64,000 nt of DNA from Bacteroidia bacterium (GTDB lineage Bacteria; Bacteroidota; Bacteroidia; SpSt-205), in assembly GCA_025059535.1 (NCBI GenBank), contig JANXCX010000019.1, positions 1-64,000 of the forward strand, given 5' to 3'. Under the pieces are notes generated by a model. That model had not been told where the DNA came from. It searched no databases and was given only the letters and a program-made list of their open reading frames with translations. Positions 8,403 to 16,919 of the stretch are shown here, in pieces. The translations under genes were made by a program, and so were the position numbers. Each line of letters opens with the position of its first letter. The stretch's first letter is position 1.

Positions 8403-9459
8403 GCGCGCGCAGGAGCCAAATCCCTGCTATAGTGAAAAAAAGCAGGTTAGGTAGCCACACCCCTAACCATGCCCAGCCTGTAATACCCCCTAAGGCACTT
8501 TTGGCAATCACTAGGAGAAAGACATAGATAAAGGCCAGTACCAGACCTAGGCCGATTTGCCAGGCTACACCCCCGCGCCGCTTGCGCGAGGCAGAGGCAA
8601 ATCCTAGCGCCGTCAGTCCCAAAGAGGCTAAAGGAATAGCTATCCGCTCATGTAGTTCCATCTCCAAAAGATCGGCGATGTCGCCCCCCACATACCGCTG
8701 GCGCTGATACTCCGCCCATAGCTCCTCCAGCGTCATCGTGCGCGCATAGAGGTCCGACCGAATAATATCCTCGGGCGTCAGCGGTAAAAGCGTATCCATT
8801 TGCGCTATAAAGCGTGGCGGCTTACCCGCCGCAAAGTACCACACCTGAAAAAATCGCCACCGCCCCGTCTCGCGCAGCCATTGCACCTCCTGCGCCACAT
8901 AGCGGTGCCGCAGATATCGGCCTCTCAAGGTCTCCAAATGCGCCTCCTGCCCCACCCAGTCAAACCGATCAAAAGCCCGCACGAAAAAATAGTCCTCATG
9001 CGAGAGCTTTATATGCACTTGACGCTGATCAAAGTAAAGGCGATTCTTGATGTACTTGTATTCAAATTCCTCTATGCGCCGAACATTCTGCGGAATGACA
9101 TAGAGCTGGAGGGCGGAGCTTGCCAAACTAAATAGGAAAGCTAAGGCTAGATAAGGCCAAAGAATCCGCCAGAAACTCACCCCACTAGCTAAAAGCGCTA
9201 CAATCTCCGAACGCTGAGCCAAACGCCCCGTAAAAAAAAGTACCGATAGAAAAATCATAAGGGGTGAAAGAAGATTGGCGTAAAAAGGGATGAGATTCCG
9301 GTAATACCGCAGAAGGGCCGAAAAAGGCACCTGTCGGGCTATAAAATCATCTATTTTCTCCGCCACATCAATAGCAATCAGGACTACTACAAGGAGGAGG
9401 AGGCTCCCTAAAAAGCTTACCAGAAAGTGGCGCAGGATGTAGCGGTCTAGCCGTTTCAT
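8395..9459 (-). CDS. LptF/LptG family permease
   Basis: Membrane subunit of the LPS export ABC transporter, which pulls lipopolysaccharide out of the inner membrane towards the Lpt bridge. 354 residues: an N-terminal pair of helices beginning RLDRYILRHFLVSFLGSLLLL, two more helices near 55-120, a periplasmic beta-jellyroll region (about 125-270) and two C-terminal helices, the YjgP/YjgQ layout. Only one such gene is here, so I cannot say whether it is LptF or LptG. It overlaps mutS by 4 bases (ATGA at 9456-9459). Confidence 0.9.
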   Translation of the reverse strand: MKRLDRYILRHFLVSFLGSLLLLVVVLIAIDVAEKIDDFIARQVPFSALLRYYRNLIPFYANLLSPLMIFLSVLFFTGRLAQRSEIVALLASGVSFWRILWPYLALAFLFSLASSALQLYVIPQNVRRIEEFEYKYIKNRLYFDQRQVHIKLSHEDYFFVRAFDRFDWVGQEAHLETLRGRYLRHRYVAQEVQWLRETGRWRFFQVWYFAAGKPPRFIAQMDTLLPLTPEDIIRSDLYARTMTLEELWAEYQRQRYVGGDIADLLEMELHERIAIPLASLGLTALGFASASRKRRGGVAWQIGLGLVLAFIYVFLLVIAKSALGGITGWAWLGVWLPNLLFFTIAGIWLLRAPK

Positions 9460-12026
9460 GACTGGGCGGCAAGCTGGCGCAGTTCTTGGAGCTTGAGAAG
9501 GGCTTCTATGGGGGTGAGCGTATTCAGGTCCAACTCTAAAAGGTGCTTACGGAGCTGGCTTTCTTTATCGGGCAGCGAGGAAAAGAGCGTATCGCTGGTG
9601 GCTGAGGCCGAAGCGGACTGGCGCTGGAGGTACTCCAGCAGCTCAGTGGCCCGCCGAATCACCGCTGGCGGTATCCCTGCCATTTCGGCCACAGTCAGGC
9701 CAAAACTGCGCCGCATAGCGCCTCGACGCAATTGATGCAGAAAAATCAGCTTATTCCCCCGTTGCTCTACCGCAAGGTGATAGTTAGCCAAGCGGGGCAG
9801 GGCGGCCTCAAGTTGGGTCAGCTCGTGGTAGTGCGTGGCAAAAAGGGTCCAAGGCCGGCGATTAGGCATATTGTGGAGATACTCTAAAAGGGCCCATGCA
9901 ATCGCAAGGCCGTCATAGGTGCTTGTCCCACGACCGATCTCATCAAGGACTATAAAGCTTCGGTCGGTGGCCTGATGCAGAATCTGGGCGGCCTCCTGCA
10001 TCTCCACAAGGAAGGTACTTTCGCCCGCCGCTAAATTATCCGAAGCCCCTATGCGTGTGAGGATCTGATCAACGGGATGAATCTCTGCCCGCTCCGCTGG
10101 CACAAAGCTACCGATTTGGGCCAGAAGGATTATTAGCGCATTCTGGCGCATGTAGGCTGACTTGCCGGCCATATTAGGGCCCGTAATGAGCAAAATTTTA
10201 GTCTCCGGCGTAAGGTGAAGGTCATTAGGTTGGTAAGGTTGATGAGGGGGTAAAAAGCGTTCAATTACGGGATGGCGCCCTTGACGAATCGTAATGACCG
10301 GCTTATCGGTAAATACAGGGCGCGTATAGCGGTACTTATGGGCTACTTCCGCTAGCGCCAGACTTACATCTACCTCGGCGGCCCAGTGGGCGATTCGTCG
10401 CAGAAGGGGTATGTAGGGCTTGAGCGTTTGGAGCAGCTGGGCATACAGCAGCGGTTCGCGTTCGGCCAGGATTTCTTCGGCGGAGGCGATTTCGGCGCTA
10501 AGGCGGTCCAGTTCTGGGCTGGAGAAGCGAGCCACCCCCTGAGCTAATTGCTGACGGAGGCGATATTCGGGGGGTACCTTAGCTAAGTGGCTCGCGGTGA
10601 TATGAAATACATACCCAAGCTGGCGGTTGAGTTGAATTTTGAGGTTAGGAATTCCCAGCCGCTCGCGCTCGCGCGCTGCGAGCGCCTGGATAGCCTCTTC
10701 GGCGTGGGTGCGCAGGTAACGCGCGCGATCCAGGGCCTCATCTATACCTTCAGCGATTACGGTACCCTCGCCAGGCCTTTCCCCCGTATAAGGTGGAGTA
10801 GGCTCTAAGCGCAGATATTTTGCGATAATCTGCTCCACCTGCTCAAGCGCCTCAAGGAGCTCTTTGGAAAGATGGAATATAGGTGGCAGGCTGTCATGAA
10901 GGTCTTTGACCGCCTTGAGGCCGAAGTAGAGGTGAGCCAGCTCGCGCGGGGTAGCTTTAGCCGTAGAGAGGCGCGCCAGGCGCCGTTCCAAATCCCCTAC
11001 TCCTCGCAGAAAGGCTTTCCATTTTGCCTGATGCTCTATCAGTTTATATAGCGCCTCCACCTGATCAAGGCGATTCTCCAAAGTGGGCACATCGGTAAGA
11101 GGCAAGCTAAGGCGGGCACGCAAAAGGCGCGTCCCACTAGCCGTAACCGTGCACCGCAGAACATCTAAAAGCGTTTTGCCGCCGGCCTGCAAAGGGGTCA
11201 GAATTTCCAAATGCCGCAGCGTACTAGCAGGGAGAATAGCGGTTTTATCCACGGGTATCAAGCGCGGAAAATCCAGATGGGGAAGCTGAGTAAAGCGCAT
11301 ATCTTGGAGATACTTCAAAAAGGCTGCATAGGCCCCGCCTATATGCGTATCTTCTAAGAAAACGGCCTTTGGTGGGGCTGTATAGCCATAAATCGCCCGA
11401 AAAAGCTCAGGCAAAAGGGCTTTATCAAAATACCACTCGGGCAGAGGCTCTAGACGCGCACTGCCAGTGTAAAGCGTTTTCAAGAGAGGCTCTTGGTCAG
11501 GATATACTAAGACTTCCTTAGGGGCGAAAGCCGATAAAAGCCCTGCTAGCTGAGCTAGTTTGCCCTTATAGTAAAGCACACGGCCAGAGGCCGCCACATC
11601 CGCTAAAAAAAGTACAGCCTCCTCTGGCTGATAGGCCCAGAAAGTGGCCATATAGAGGGTACTCGTGAGCTCTTCCTCGCTGGGCCAGTACGTAGCGGCA
11701 GTGGCTATCTGAGTAATTTCCCGCCGAACGATGCGACGAGCCTTTTTGGGGTCCTCTACTTGCTCGCAGATCGCTACGCGGTAGCCCGCCGCCACCAGCT
11801 GAGGTAAATAGGTATCCAACGCCCGCACTGGAAAGCCCGCCAGCAGTACATCGCCCGCCTTTCCGTTATTGCGTCGCGTCAGATTAAGCCCCAAAAGAGC
11901 GGACACAAGCTGCGCATCTTCTTCAAAGGTTTCGTAGAAATCCCCCACCTGAAAGAGTAAAATAGCCCCTGGCTGCTGCGCCTTAAGCGCGTAGTACTGC
12001 TGCATCAGCTCGGTAGACTCAGACAT
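9456..12026 (-). CDS. mutS: DNA mismatch repair protein MutS
   Basis: Recognises mismatches and starts repair with MutL. 856 residues, typical length. Seen in order: mismatch-binding domain I with the Phe-x-Glu wedge in VGDFYETFEEDA (about 27-38), connector, lever and clamp, then the ATPase with Walker A GPNMAGKSAYMRQ (about 615), the STFLVEM loop, Walker B VLDEIGRGTSTYDG and the FATHYHELTQLE motif, and a C-terminal helix-turn-helix region (AEMAGIPPAVIRRATELL). ATG at 12026 overlaps the 3' end of the acyltransferase gene by 8 bases; the next gene, the Lpt permease, overlaps by 4, so all three are one transcription unit. Confidence 0.97.
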   Translation of the reverse strand: MSESTELMQQYYALKAQQPGAILLFQVGDFYETFEEDAQLVSALLGLNLTRRNNGKAGDVLLAGFPVRALDTYLPQLVAAGYRVAICEQVEDPKKARRIVRREITQIATAATYWPSEEELTSTLYMATFWAYQPEEAVLFLADVAASGRVLYYKGKLAQLAGLLSAFAPKEVLVYPDQEPLLKTLYTGSARLEPLPEWYFDKALLPELFRAIYGYTAPPKAVFLEDTHIGGAYAAFLKYLQDMRFTQLPHLDFPRLIPVDKTAILPASTLRHLEILTPLQAGGKTLLDVLRCTVTASGTRLLRARLSLPLTDVPTLENRLDQVEALYKLIEHQAKWKAFLRGVGDLERRLARLSTAKATPRELAHLYFGLKAVKDLHDSLPPIFHLSKELLEALEQVEQIIAKYLRLEPTPPYTGERPGEGTVIAEGIDEALDRARYLRTHAEEAIQALAARERERLGIPNLKIQLNRQLGYVFHITASHLAKVPPEYRLRQQLAQGVARFSSPELDRLSAEIASAEEILAEREPLLYAQLLQTLKPYIPLLRRIAHWAAEVDVSLALAEVAHKYRYTRPVFTDKPVITIRQGRHPVIERFLPPHQPYQPNDLHLTPETKILLITGPNMAGKSAYMRQNALIILLAQIGSFVPAERAEIHPVDQILTRIGASDNLAAGESTFLVEMQEAAQILHQATDRSFIVLDEIGRGTSTYDGLAIAWALLEYLHNMPNRRPWTLFATHYHELTQLEAALPRLANYHLAVEQRGNKLIFLHQLRRGAMRRSFGLTVAEMAGIPPAVIRRATELLEYLQRQSASASATSDTLFSSLPDKESQLRKHLLELDLNTLTPIEALLKLQELRQLAAQS

Positions 12027-12810
12027 GCGGCATGTCCTTTAGTAAGGCCTCCATGAGACGTTTAATATTTTGGGCTTCCCGATTGAGCTGGAACCAGCGC
12101 TCGCGCGGGCGATTGCTAAGTTCATCATACGAAATTCGGGGAAAGTAAAGCGTTGAGTGTAGGCTCAACCTATGAATGCGCGTAATTCGTAAGGGTAGAT
12201 TAAGCACAGGGTTTTTCATCAATGGTCGCACATAGGAAGGTTGCCAGCGGGCCACAAGTGGCCAAAGCCAACTGGGCACATAAAAGTCTTTACCCCACTC
12301 CTCAGAACCACGATGGACCGTAACAAGTATTGGCGCATTTGCCGCTATAGCTAACTCCACAAACTTAGGCGAGCGAAAAGGACGAATCTCATAGACATCA
12401 CCCAGGACGCAATTGTCTCCTTCTGGGAATATAGCTATATCAGATACTTCTGTTTCTTTAAATGCCTCAATAACTTTAGAGAAGTGAGGAGGCTCATGGC
12501 TTTCAAAGATGGTCTTCAGTATCCATCGGGTGGGGCCAAAACGATAGAGGGATCGGTGAAAGACGCCTAAGGCGCGGCGCTGCTTACCGCCTGCTTCTAA
12601 AGCTACTTTAAGCATACCTAGGATAGCTGGGATCCAGCCCAAGGAGCCCGCATGACTTATTGCATGGACTATTTTGGGATATTTGGCTAACACTTCCTTA
12701 AGCGGAGGGGTACTTCGGAAAAGAATATCATCAAAAATTAGCGGATACAGCCACCGTACGCGGGCATAAAGGGTGGACAGGGGCAGGGCTACTCCTACGC
12801 TTGCCTTCAT
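12019..12810 (-). CDS. Acyltransferase-like protein (PlsC/lysophospholipid superfamily)
   Basis: 263 residues resembling membrane glycerolipid acyltransferases: an N-terminal amphipathic region, a catalytic-type histidine in ISHAGSLGWIP (about 52), and the substrate-binding block IFPEGDNCVLG (about 127), then PILVTVHRGSEEW. The family motif HxxxxD is imperfect: the residue at the Asp position is Gly (HAGSLG), and FPEGTR is FPEGDN. It may still bind acyl chains or use a different geometry; activity is uncertain. I choose the ATG at 12810 rather than the TTG at 12825 because it lies 4 bases after a TATCTTTT box. It leads a unit with mutS and the Lpt permease. Confidence 0.75.
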   Translation of the reverse strand: MKASVGVALPLSTLYARVRWLYPLIFDDILFRSTPPLKEVLAKYPKIVHAISHAGSLGWIPAILGMLKVALEAGGKQRRALGVFHRSLYRFGPTRWILKTIFESHEPPHFSKVIEAFKETEVSDIAIFPEGDNCVLGDVYEIRPFRSPKFVELAIAANAPILVTVHRGSEEWGKDFYVPSWLWPLVARWQPSYVRPLMKNPVLNLPLRITRIHRLSLHSTLYFPRISYDELSNRPRERWFQLNREAQNIKRLMEALLKDMPHV

Positions 12811-12814
12811 AGGG

Positions 12815-12822
12815 AAAAGATA
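12815..12822 (-). promoter_or_regulatory. -7 box TATCTTTT for the acyltransferase-mutS-lpt unit
   Basis: One mismatch from TAnnTTTG; ends 4 bases before ATG 12810 and comes one base after the U-tract of the preceding terminator. Confidence 0.55.
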
Positions 12823-12823
12823 C

Positions 12824-12854
12824 AAAAAAAGGGTAGAGGCCTATACCTCTACCC
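12824..12854 (-). terminator. Rho-independent terminator after the FecR-like gene
   Basis: On the minus strand: a 9-bp perfect stem (GGGTAGAGG/CCTCTACCC, 12854-12846 with 12839-12831), a 6-base loop and then seven T residues (12830-12824). It lies 28 bases after the stop codon of the FecR-like gene, and its T-run leads directly into the promoter of the next gene. Confidence 0.85.
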
Positions 12855-12882
12855 CTGTGCTGTAGTTTGTACAGGAGTGTAT

Positions 12883-13800
12883 TTACTCGGTTACACTCGT
12901 CTGGTGGAGGGTGAGGGCCCGCTGAGCAAGGCCATCACGCAAGGCTACATACCCTTCGGCTCCAGGCTCCAAGGCCACGGCTTGCTGATAGGCATTCCAC
13001 GCATAGCCGAAAAGGCCATTTTGTTCGTAGAAGGCGCCTAAAATGGCTTGCCCGACGGCTGTATTCAGATCCACACTACGGCGCAGATTTTCTTCTTCTT
13101 TCTTGAGAGCGGCGGCCCGCTCAGCAGGCAATACCCGTAGGCACAGGCCCGTAGAGCGCAGGCTGGCATGGCGGCGCGTACTTACCCGCCAGTAGTAACA
13201 GGCTCCAGGCTTTAGCTTTTGTTCTAGATTGATTTCCACACTCGTCTGATCAGCTGAGGCTTCTTGGGTATGAATCACTTGGGCGGCTTCATCCAATATT
13301 TCTACGATATAGCCTTCGGAGCCGGGCACGCGATCCCAGTGAAGCTGGACTCGATCCGCATAGAAAAGGCTCTGAGCCGGTACGCGTGGGGTGGGCGCCA
13401 TGGTAGAACGGGTCACAGCGCCTAGCGTTTTACCCGAGGCGCGTCCCCCACTTGAAGCCACCGCCTGACTTATTACATAGCCGGTATAGCGGGAGACGTA
13501 GGGGTTATCGTCGGCGGCAGGACCCCGCTGCGCCAGCAACTCGGCAAGAGTATAGGTGCCACTTTGACGCAGCTCGCGCGTTTTATTACCCGGGAAGACA
13601 AGCGCTACATAAGACTGAGGGCCTAGGCGGATCTTCTGCTGTTCCGTTAGCTTCATGCCTGTAACCGCTTTAGCCCATACGCCCCCTTGCTCTACTTGTA
13701 CATCACCCCGCGTGGCGAGAATGGTAATATTCTGGGCATACCCAGACAGGATGGTCAGCCCTGCAACAAGGGCTAGAGTTTGGCGTACGATGTAGCTCAT
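12883..13800 (-). CDS. FecR-like secreted protein with fibronectin-like and TPR-like regions
   Basis: 305 residues. Signal peptide (1 to about 22, ending SGYA before Q); a FecR-like beta region (about 25-85: ILATRGDVQVEQGGVWAKAV, GPQSYVALVFPG); a sandwich resembling an fn3-type fold (about 120-190: LHWDRVPGSEGYIVEI, CYYWRV); and a TPR-like helical tail. FecR domains often sit beside CHASE2 proteins in signalling operons, and here the CHASE2 gene ends 20 bases upstream, so the two probably work together as periplasmic sensors. Start at ATG 13800: the open frame continues upstream to 13983, but that part covers the CHASE2 gene and lacks signal-peptide character. Confidence 0.75.
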   Translation of the reverse strand: MSYIVRQTLALVAGLTILSGYAQNITILATRGDVQVEQGGVWAKAVTGMKLTEQQKIRLGPQSYVALVFPGNKTRELRQSGTYTLAELLAQRGPAADDNPYVSRYTGYVISQAVASSGGRASGKTLGAVTRSTMAPTPRVPAQSLFYADRVQLHWDRVPGSEGYIVEILDEAAQVIHTQEASADQTSVEINLEQKLKPGACYYWRVSTRRHASLRSTGLCLRVLPAERAAALKKEEENLRRSVDLNTAVGQAILGAFYEQNGLFGYAWNAYQQAVALEPGAEGYVALRDGLAQRALTLHQTSVTE

Positions 13801-13820
13801 AAGGAGAATTGCAGCAAAAT

Positions 13821-14930
13821 TTATGCCAAGCGGCCTCCCCATCCAATCTCCACTTCCCCTGCTAAAAGTACCCCCCATAGGTAAGGTTCTATGGTAAGCC
13901 ACCAGCCCTTTATCGCTAGGAGTAGAGTGAGCTCTATGCCGCCCCAAATTAGGAGGCCCTGCAGCACGCGCACCCCTACCCACCGTAGCCTTACCCTGTC
14001 TAAATACCTACTCAACAGGCTAATCAACCCATAGGCCAAAACCAAAAGAGCCTCTGACCACCCTACTGACAACTGCAGGTATTGCCATCTATGCACGAGC
14101 ATGCTAGCTATGTTAGCATGTATAACTACGCCATACATGTCTGGAAAACTGGGCTGCAGAAAGGTTAGGCCCAAGGGCGTGAAAAAAATATCTTCCATAG
14201 AAAGGCGTATGGGATCTGAGAAGCCCATAAGAACCGCTTTACCCTTGATCCAGGGTAAGGCCAAACTGTCACGCAGAACTTCTTCGCCGCTTATGGAGTA
14301 GAAGTGATCAAGGTTGCCGCGAAACCGGATAGGCTGGATGCCCCGCCAGGCGCTCAGCTCACGATAAAGGCCTGGATCCAAGGCCAGGGCTAGGCGTAGG
14401 CCTAAGGAATAATGCGTGTCCCTCCCTGCCACGGTGTAAGGCAGAAATTCTCGCACGATGCGAGGTGCATAGGCTTCTTGAAGGATAAGGTTAGCGTAGG
14501 CTGTTTCTACGCACCGAAGAAAAGGGGCCGCACTTACCGCACGCGGGGCTGCTTTCTCTACTTGAGGCGTATCTTCTAAGCTACTTACTAGGCATACAGG
14601 TATCCGCACCGCTACGCTACACAAAGCCGTTTCCCAGGCCCGGTCGATTTCGGGAGAGCCTAAAAAGGAAAATACGGCGTCTATACCTATAAAGCGCGGC
14701 TGGTATTCCGCCAAACGGAGGAGTAAACGGGCTAGGTCGGCCCTATCCAAACGCGCAATATCTACAATTACAATTTGGGTGTCTGGTTCAGCAGGGGGTA
14801 GCCGCTTATAGACTAGATCATGAATCCGCCATCCCCACATAGAGGGCGGAAAGAGATAGTGTAGTAAGAAAGCCCCGCCACTTATTAGACCCAGTCGACT
14901 TAGCCATCCTACCAGCGCCTTAGCCTTCAT
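13821..14930 (-). CDS. CHASE2-domain membrane sensor protein
   Basis: 369 residues. One N-terminal membrane helix (about 10-30), a periplasmic CHASE2 domain (about 30-280, with WGWRIHDLVYKRLPP, IVIVDIARLDRADLARLL, FIGIDAVFSF, GKAVLMGFSDP) and two or three C-terminal membrane helices. CHASE2 is an extracytoplasmic sensory domain, usually joined to a kinase, cyclase or GGDEF output domain; none follows here, so the signal must pass to a separate partner or the protein is receptor-only. It overlaps pdxJ by 4 bases (ATGA, 14927-14930) and precedes the FecR-like gene. Confidence 0.82.
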   Translation of the reverse strand: MKAKALVGWLSRLGLISGGAFLLHYLFPPSMWGWRIHDLVYKRLPPAEPDTQIVIVDIARLDRADLARLLLRLAEYQPRFIGIDAVFSFLGSPEIDRAWETALCSVAVRIPVCLVSSLEDTPQVEKAAPRAVSAAPFLRCVETAYANLILQEAYAPRIVREFLPYTVAGRDTHYSLGLRLALALDPGLYRELSAWRGIQPIRFRGNLDHFYSISGEEVLRDSLALPWIKGKAVLMGFSDPIRLSMEDIFFTPLGLTFLQPSFPDMYGVVIHANIASMLVHRWQYLQLSVGWSEALLVLAYGLISLLSRYLDRVRLRWVGVRVLQGLLIWGGIELTLLLAIKGWWLTIEPYLWGVLLAGEVEIGWGGRLA

Positions 14931-15640
14931 GCCAGCGCCTGCTTATAGCGCCGTATCGTCTCACCTATACCAAAGTATAAGGCATCGGCGATAAGCGCAT
15001 GGCCAATAGAAACTTCCACCAGGTTTGGCAAGTGTACCCGAAGGAAGCGCAGGTTTTGCAGGTTGAGGTCATGACCTGCGTGTAGGCGCAGGCCTAATTC
15101 CTGAGCCTTTTGAGCTGACTGGTGGTAGGGCGCAATCGCTCGGTCGGGATCTTCCCGAAAAGCTCTGGCATAAGGCCCCGTAAAAAGCTCTATGCAGTCG
15201 GCTCCAATCTCAGCCGCTGCCTCTACCTGAGCAGGCTCTGGATTGATAAAGAGGCTGACGCGTACGCCCCACTCGTGCAAGCGTTCTATGATAGGGGCTA
15301 AAAAGCCCCGGTGAGTCTCTACTTCCCAGCCGTGGTCCGAGGTAACGGCGTTAGGCGGATCGGGCACTAGCGTAACTTGAGCCGGCCGCGCCTTCTCTAC
15401 AAGCGCGAGGAATTCGGCTGAGGGGAAACCCTCTACATTTAGTTCTATGCCGATGGCATCGCGAAGGGTCAGTACATCAGTATAGCGAATGTGTCGCTGA
15501 TCGGGGCGCGGGTGCACCGTAATTCCATCCGCTCCAGCCCGCTCACATACCTGGGCAAAAACCACAATGTCTGGAATATTACCAGGGCGGGAATTGCGCA
15601 AAAGAGCCACTTTGTTTATATTTACGCTTAGGCGGGTCAT
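14927..15640 (-). CDS. pdxJ: Pyridoxine 5'-phosphate synthase
   Basis: Condenses 1-deoxyxylulose 5-phosphate with 3-amino-2-oxopropyl phosphate to form pyridoxine 5'-phosphate (DXP-dependent vitamin B6 synthesis, cytoplasm). 237 residues, the usual size, with family blocks RLSVNINKVALLRNSR, GADGITVHPRPDQRHI, ELNVEGFPS, VTLVPD, IELFTGPYA, LHAGHDLN and the C-terminal EVSIGHALIADALYFG. Start ATG at 15640 overlaps the stop of the upstream dehydrogenase by 4 bases. The rest of the B6 pathway is not in this window. Confidence 0.96.
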   Translation of the reverse strand: MTRLSVNINKVALLRNSRPGNIPDIVVFAQVCERAGADGITVHPRPDQRHIRYTDVLTLRDAIGIELNVEGFPSAEFLALVEKARPAQVTLVPDPPNAVTSDHGWEVETHRGFLAPIIERLHEWGVRVSLFINPEPAQVEAAAEIGADCIELFTGPYARAFREDPDRAIAPYHQSAQKAQELGLRLHAGHDLNLQNLRFLRVHLPNLVEVSIGHALIADALYFGIGETIRRYKQALA

Positions 15641-16845
15641 TCAGGCACGTCAATAAAATCCAGAGGATAATCCACCACTACTTTCCACGGGAGGCCAGCG
15701 GCGGGAAGGCGCTCCAAAAGCGGCTCGGGGGGCAGCTGTTCTACATTCCAGACGCCGGGACGCTTCCACAGGCCCGAAATCATAAGCTCAGCGGCTATGG
15801 CCGGCGGCACCCCAGCCGTATAGGCAATGGCTTGCGAACCGCAGTCTTGATAAGCCCACTCATGCCGAATATTAGTATAAATATAGGCCGTGCGCGGCTT
15901 ACCCTGGTAAATCCCGCGCAATTGCACCCCAATAGATACCCATCCCTTATAGTCAGGGGCCAGGGAAGCCGGGTCAGGCAGAAGTTTCTGCAGAAACTTT
16001 ATGGGAACTACCGGATGACCCTCATAATCAATAGGGTCTATACGCGTAAGGCCTACATTCATAAAGGCCTTCAAATGCATGAGGTAAGATTCGCTAAAAG
16101 TCATCCAGAAGCGCGCTCGGCGAATTGTGGGAAAGTGCTTGACTAGGGATTCCAGCTCTTCGTGGAATATCAGATAGGCCTTACGAACCCCTATCTCAGG
16201 AAAACGCACCTCCTGCGAAATAGAGAGGGGAGGCACTTCTACAAGCCGACCATCTTCATAATAGCGGCCAGGCTGGGTTATTTCCCGAAGGTTAATTTCT
16301 AAGTTGAAGTTAGTGGCGAAGGGACGCCCATGCGAACCGGCATTACAGTCCACGATATCCAGATAGTGAATCTCATCAAAGAGGTGTTTAGCGGCATAGG
16401 CTACAAAGGCGTTAGTGACTCCCGGGTCAAATCCAATTCCCAGAACAGCCATGAGGCCTGCTTGGGCGTAGCGTTCGTGATAGGCCCACTGGTATCGGTA
16501 CTCATAGAGGGGCGTTTCGGGAGGCTCATAGGAAGCCGTATCCAAGTAATGTACCCCTGCCTCTAAACAGGCATCCATAAGCGGAAGATCCTGATAAGGA
16601 AGGGCTAGGTTTAGGAGAAGTTCGGGTTTATACTTTCGCAGGAGAGCTACGGTAGCGGCAGTATTGTCTGCGTCAAGGGCTTCGGGGATGATGCGCGCTT
16701 GAGGGTAGCGCTCAGCCAGGCGCTGGCACTTGCTGAAGGTGCGGCTAGCTACGACAATTTCCGGGAAGAGGTCTGGGCGACGGGCCAGCTTGCAGACGGT
16801 CACTTGCGCTACAGCCCCTGCGCCGACCACCACGATTCGTGCCAT
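15637..16845 (-). CDS. Saccharopine dehydrogenase family, likely carboxynorspermidine synthase type
   Basis: 402 residues. N-terminal Rossmann fold (ARIVVVGAGAVAQVTVCKLA), ASRTFSKC, then a catalytic domain with GIGFDPGVTNAFVAY and CNAGSHGRPFATNFN, as in carboxynorspermidine/carboxyspermidine dehydrogenases, which reductively join aspartate semialdehyde to a diamine in an alternative polyamine pathway. True saccharopine dehydrogenase activity cannot be excluded. I use the ATG at 16845 (MARIVVVGAG), 4 bases after a TACCTTTG box, not the longer frame to 16875. First gene of a unit with pdxJ, CHASE2 and FecR-like genes. Confidence 0.85.
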   Translation of the reverse strand: MARIVVVGAGAVAQVTVCKLARRPDLFPEIVVASRTFSKCQRLAERYPQARIIPEALDADNTAATVALLRKYKPELLLNLALPYQDLPLMDACLEAGVHYLDTASYEPPETPLYEYRYQWAYHERYAQAGLMAVLGIGFDPGVTNAFVAYAAKHLFDEIHYLDIVDCNAGSHGRPFATNFNLEINLREITQPGRYYEDGRLVEVPPLSISQEVRFPEIGVRKAYLIFHEELESLVKHFPTIRRARFWMTFSESYLMHLKAFMNVGLTRIDPIDYEGHPVVPIKFLQKLLPDPASLAPDYKGWVSIGVQLRGIYQGKPRTAYIYTNIRHEWAYQDCGSQAIAYTAGVPPAIAAELMISGLWKRPGVWNVEQLPPEPLLERLPAAGLPWKVVVDYPLDFIDVPE

Positions 16846-16849
16846 ACTG

Positions 16850-16857
16850 CAAAGGTA
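16850..16857 (-). promoter_or_regulatory. -7 box TACCTTTG for the saccharopine dehydrogenase-like gene
   Basis: Perfect TAnnTTTG ending 4 bases before ATG 16845. Confidence 0.75.
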
Positions 16858-16907
16858 CAATCCTACTGCGCCCACTGACGGATTGGCAGGATGGCAAAGG
16901 GATTGCT

Positions 16908-16915
16908 TATATTTG
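16908..16915 (+). promoter_or_regulatory. -7 box TATATTTG for htpX
   Basis: Perfect TAnnTTTG ending 4 bases before ATG 16920. Confidence 0.75.
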
Positions 16916-16919
16916 CGCT

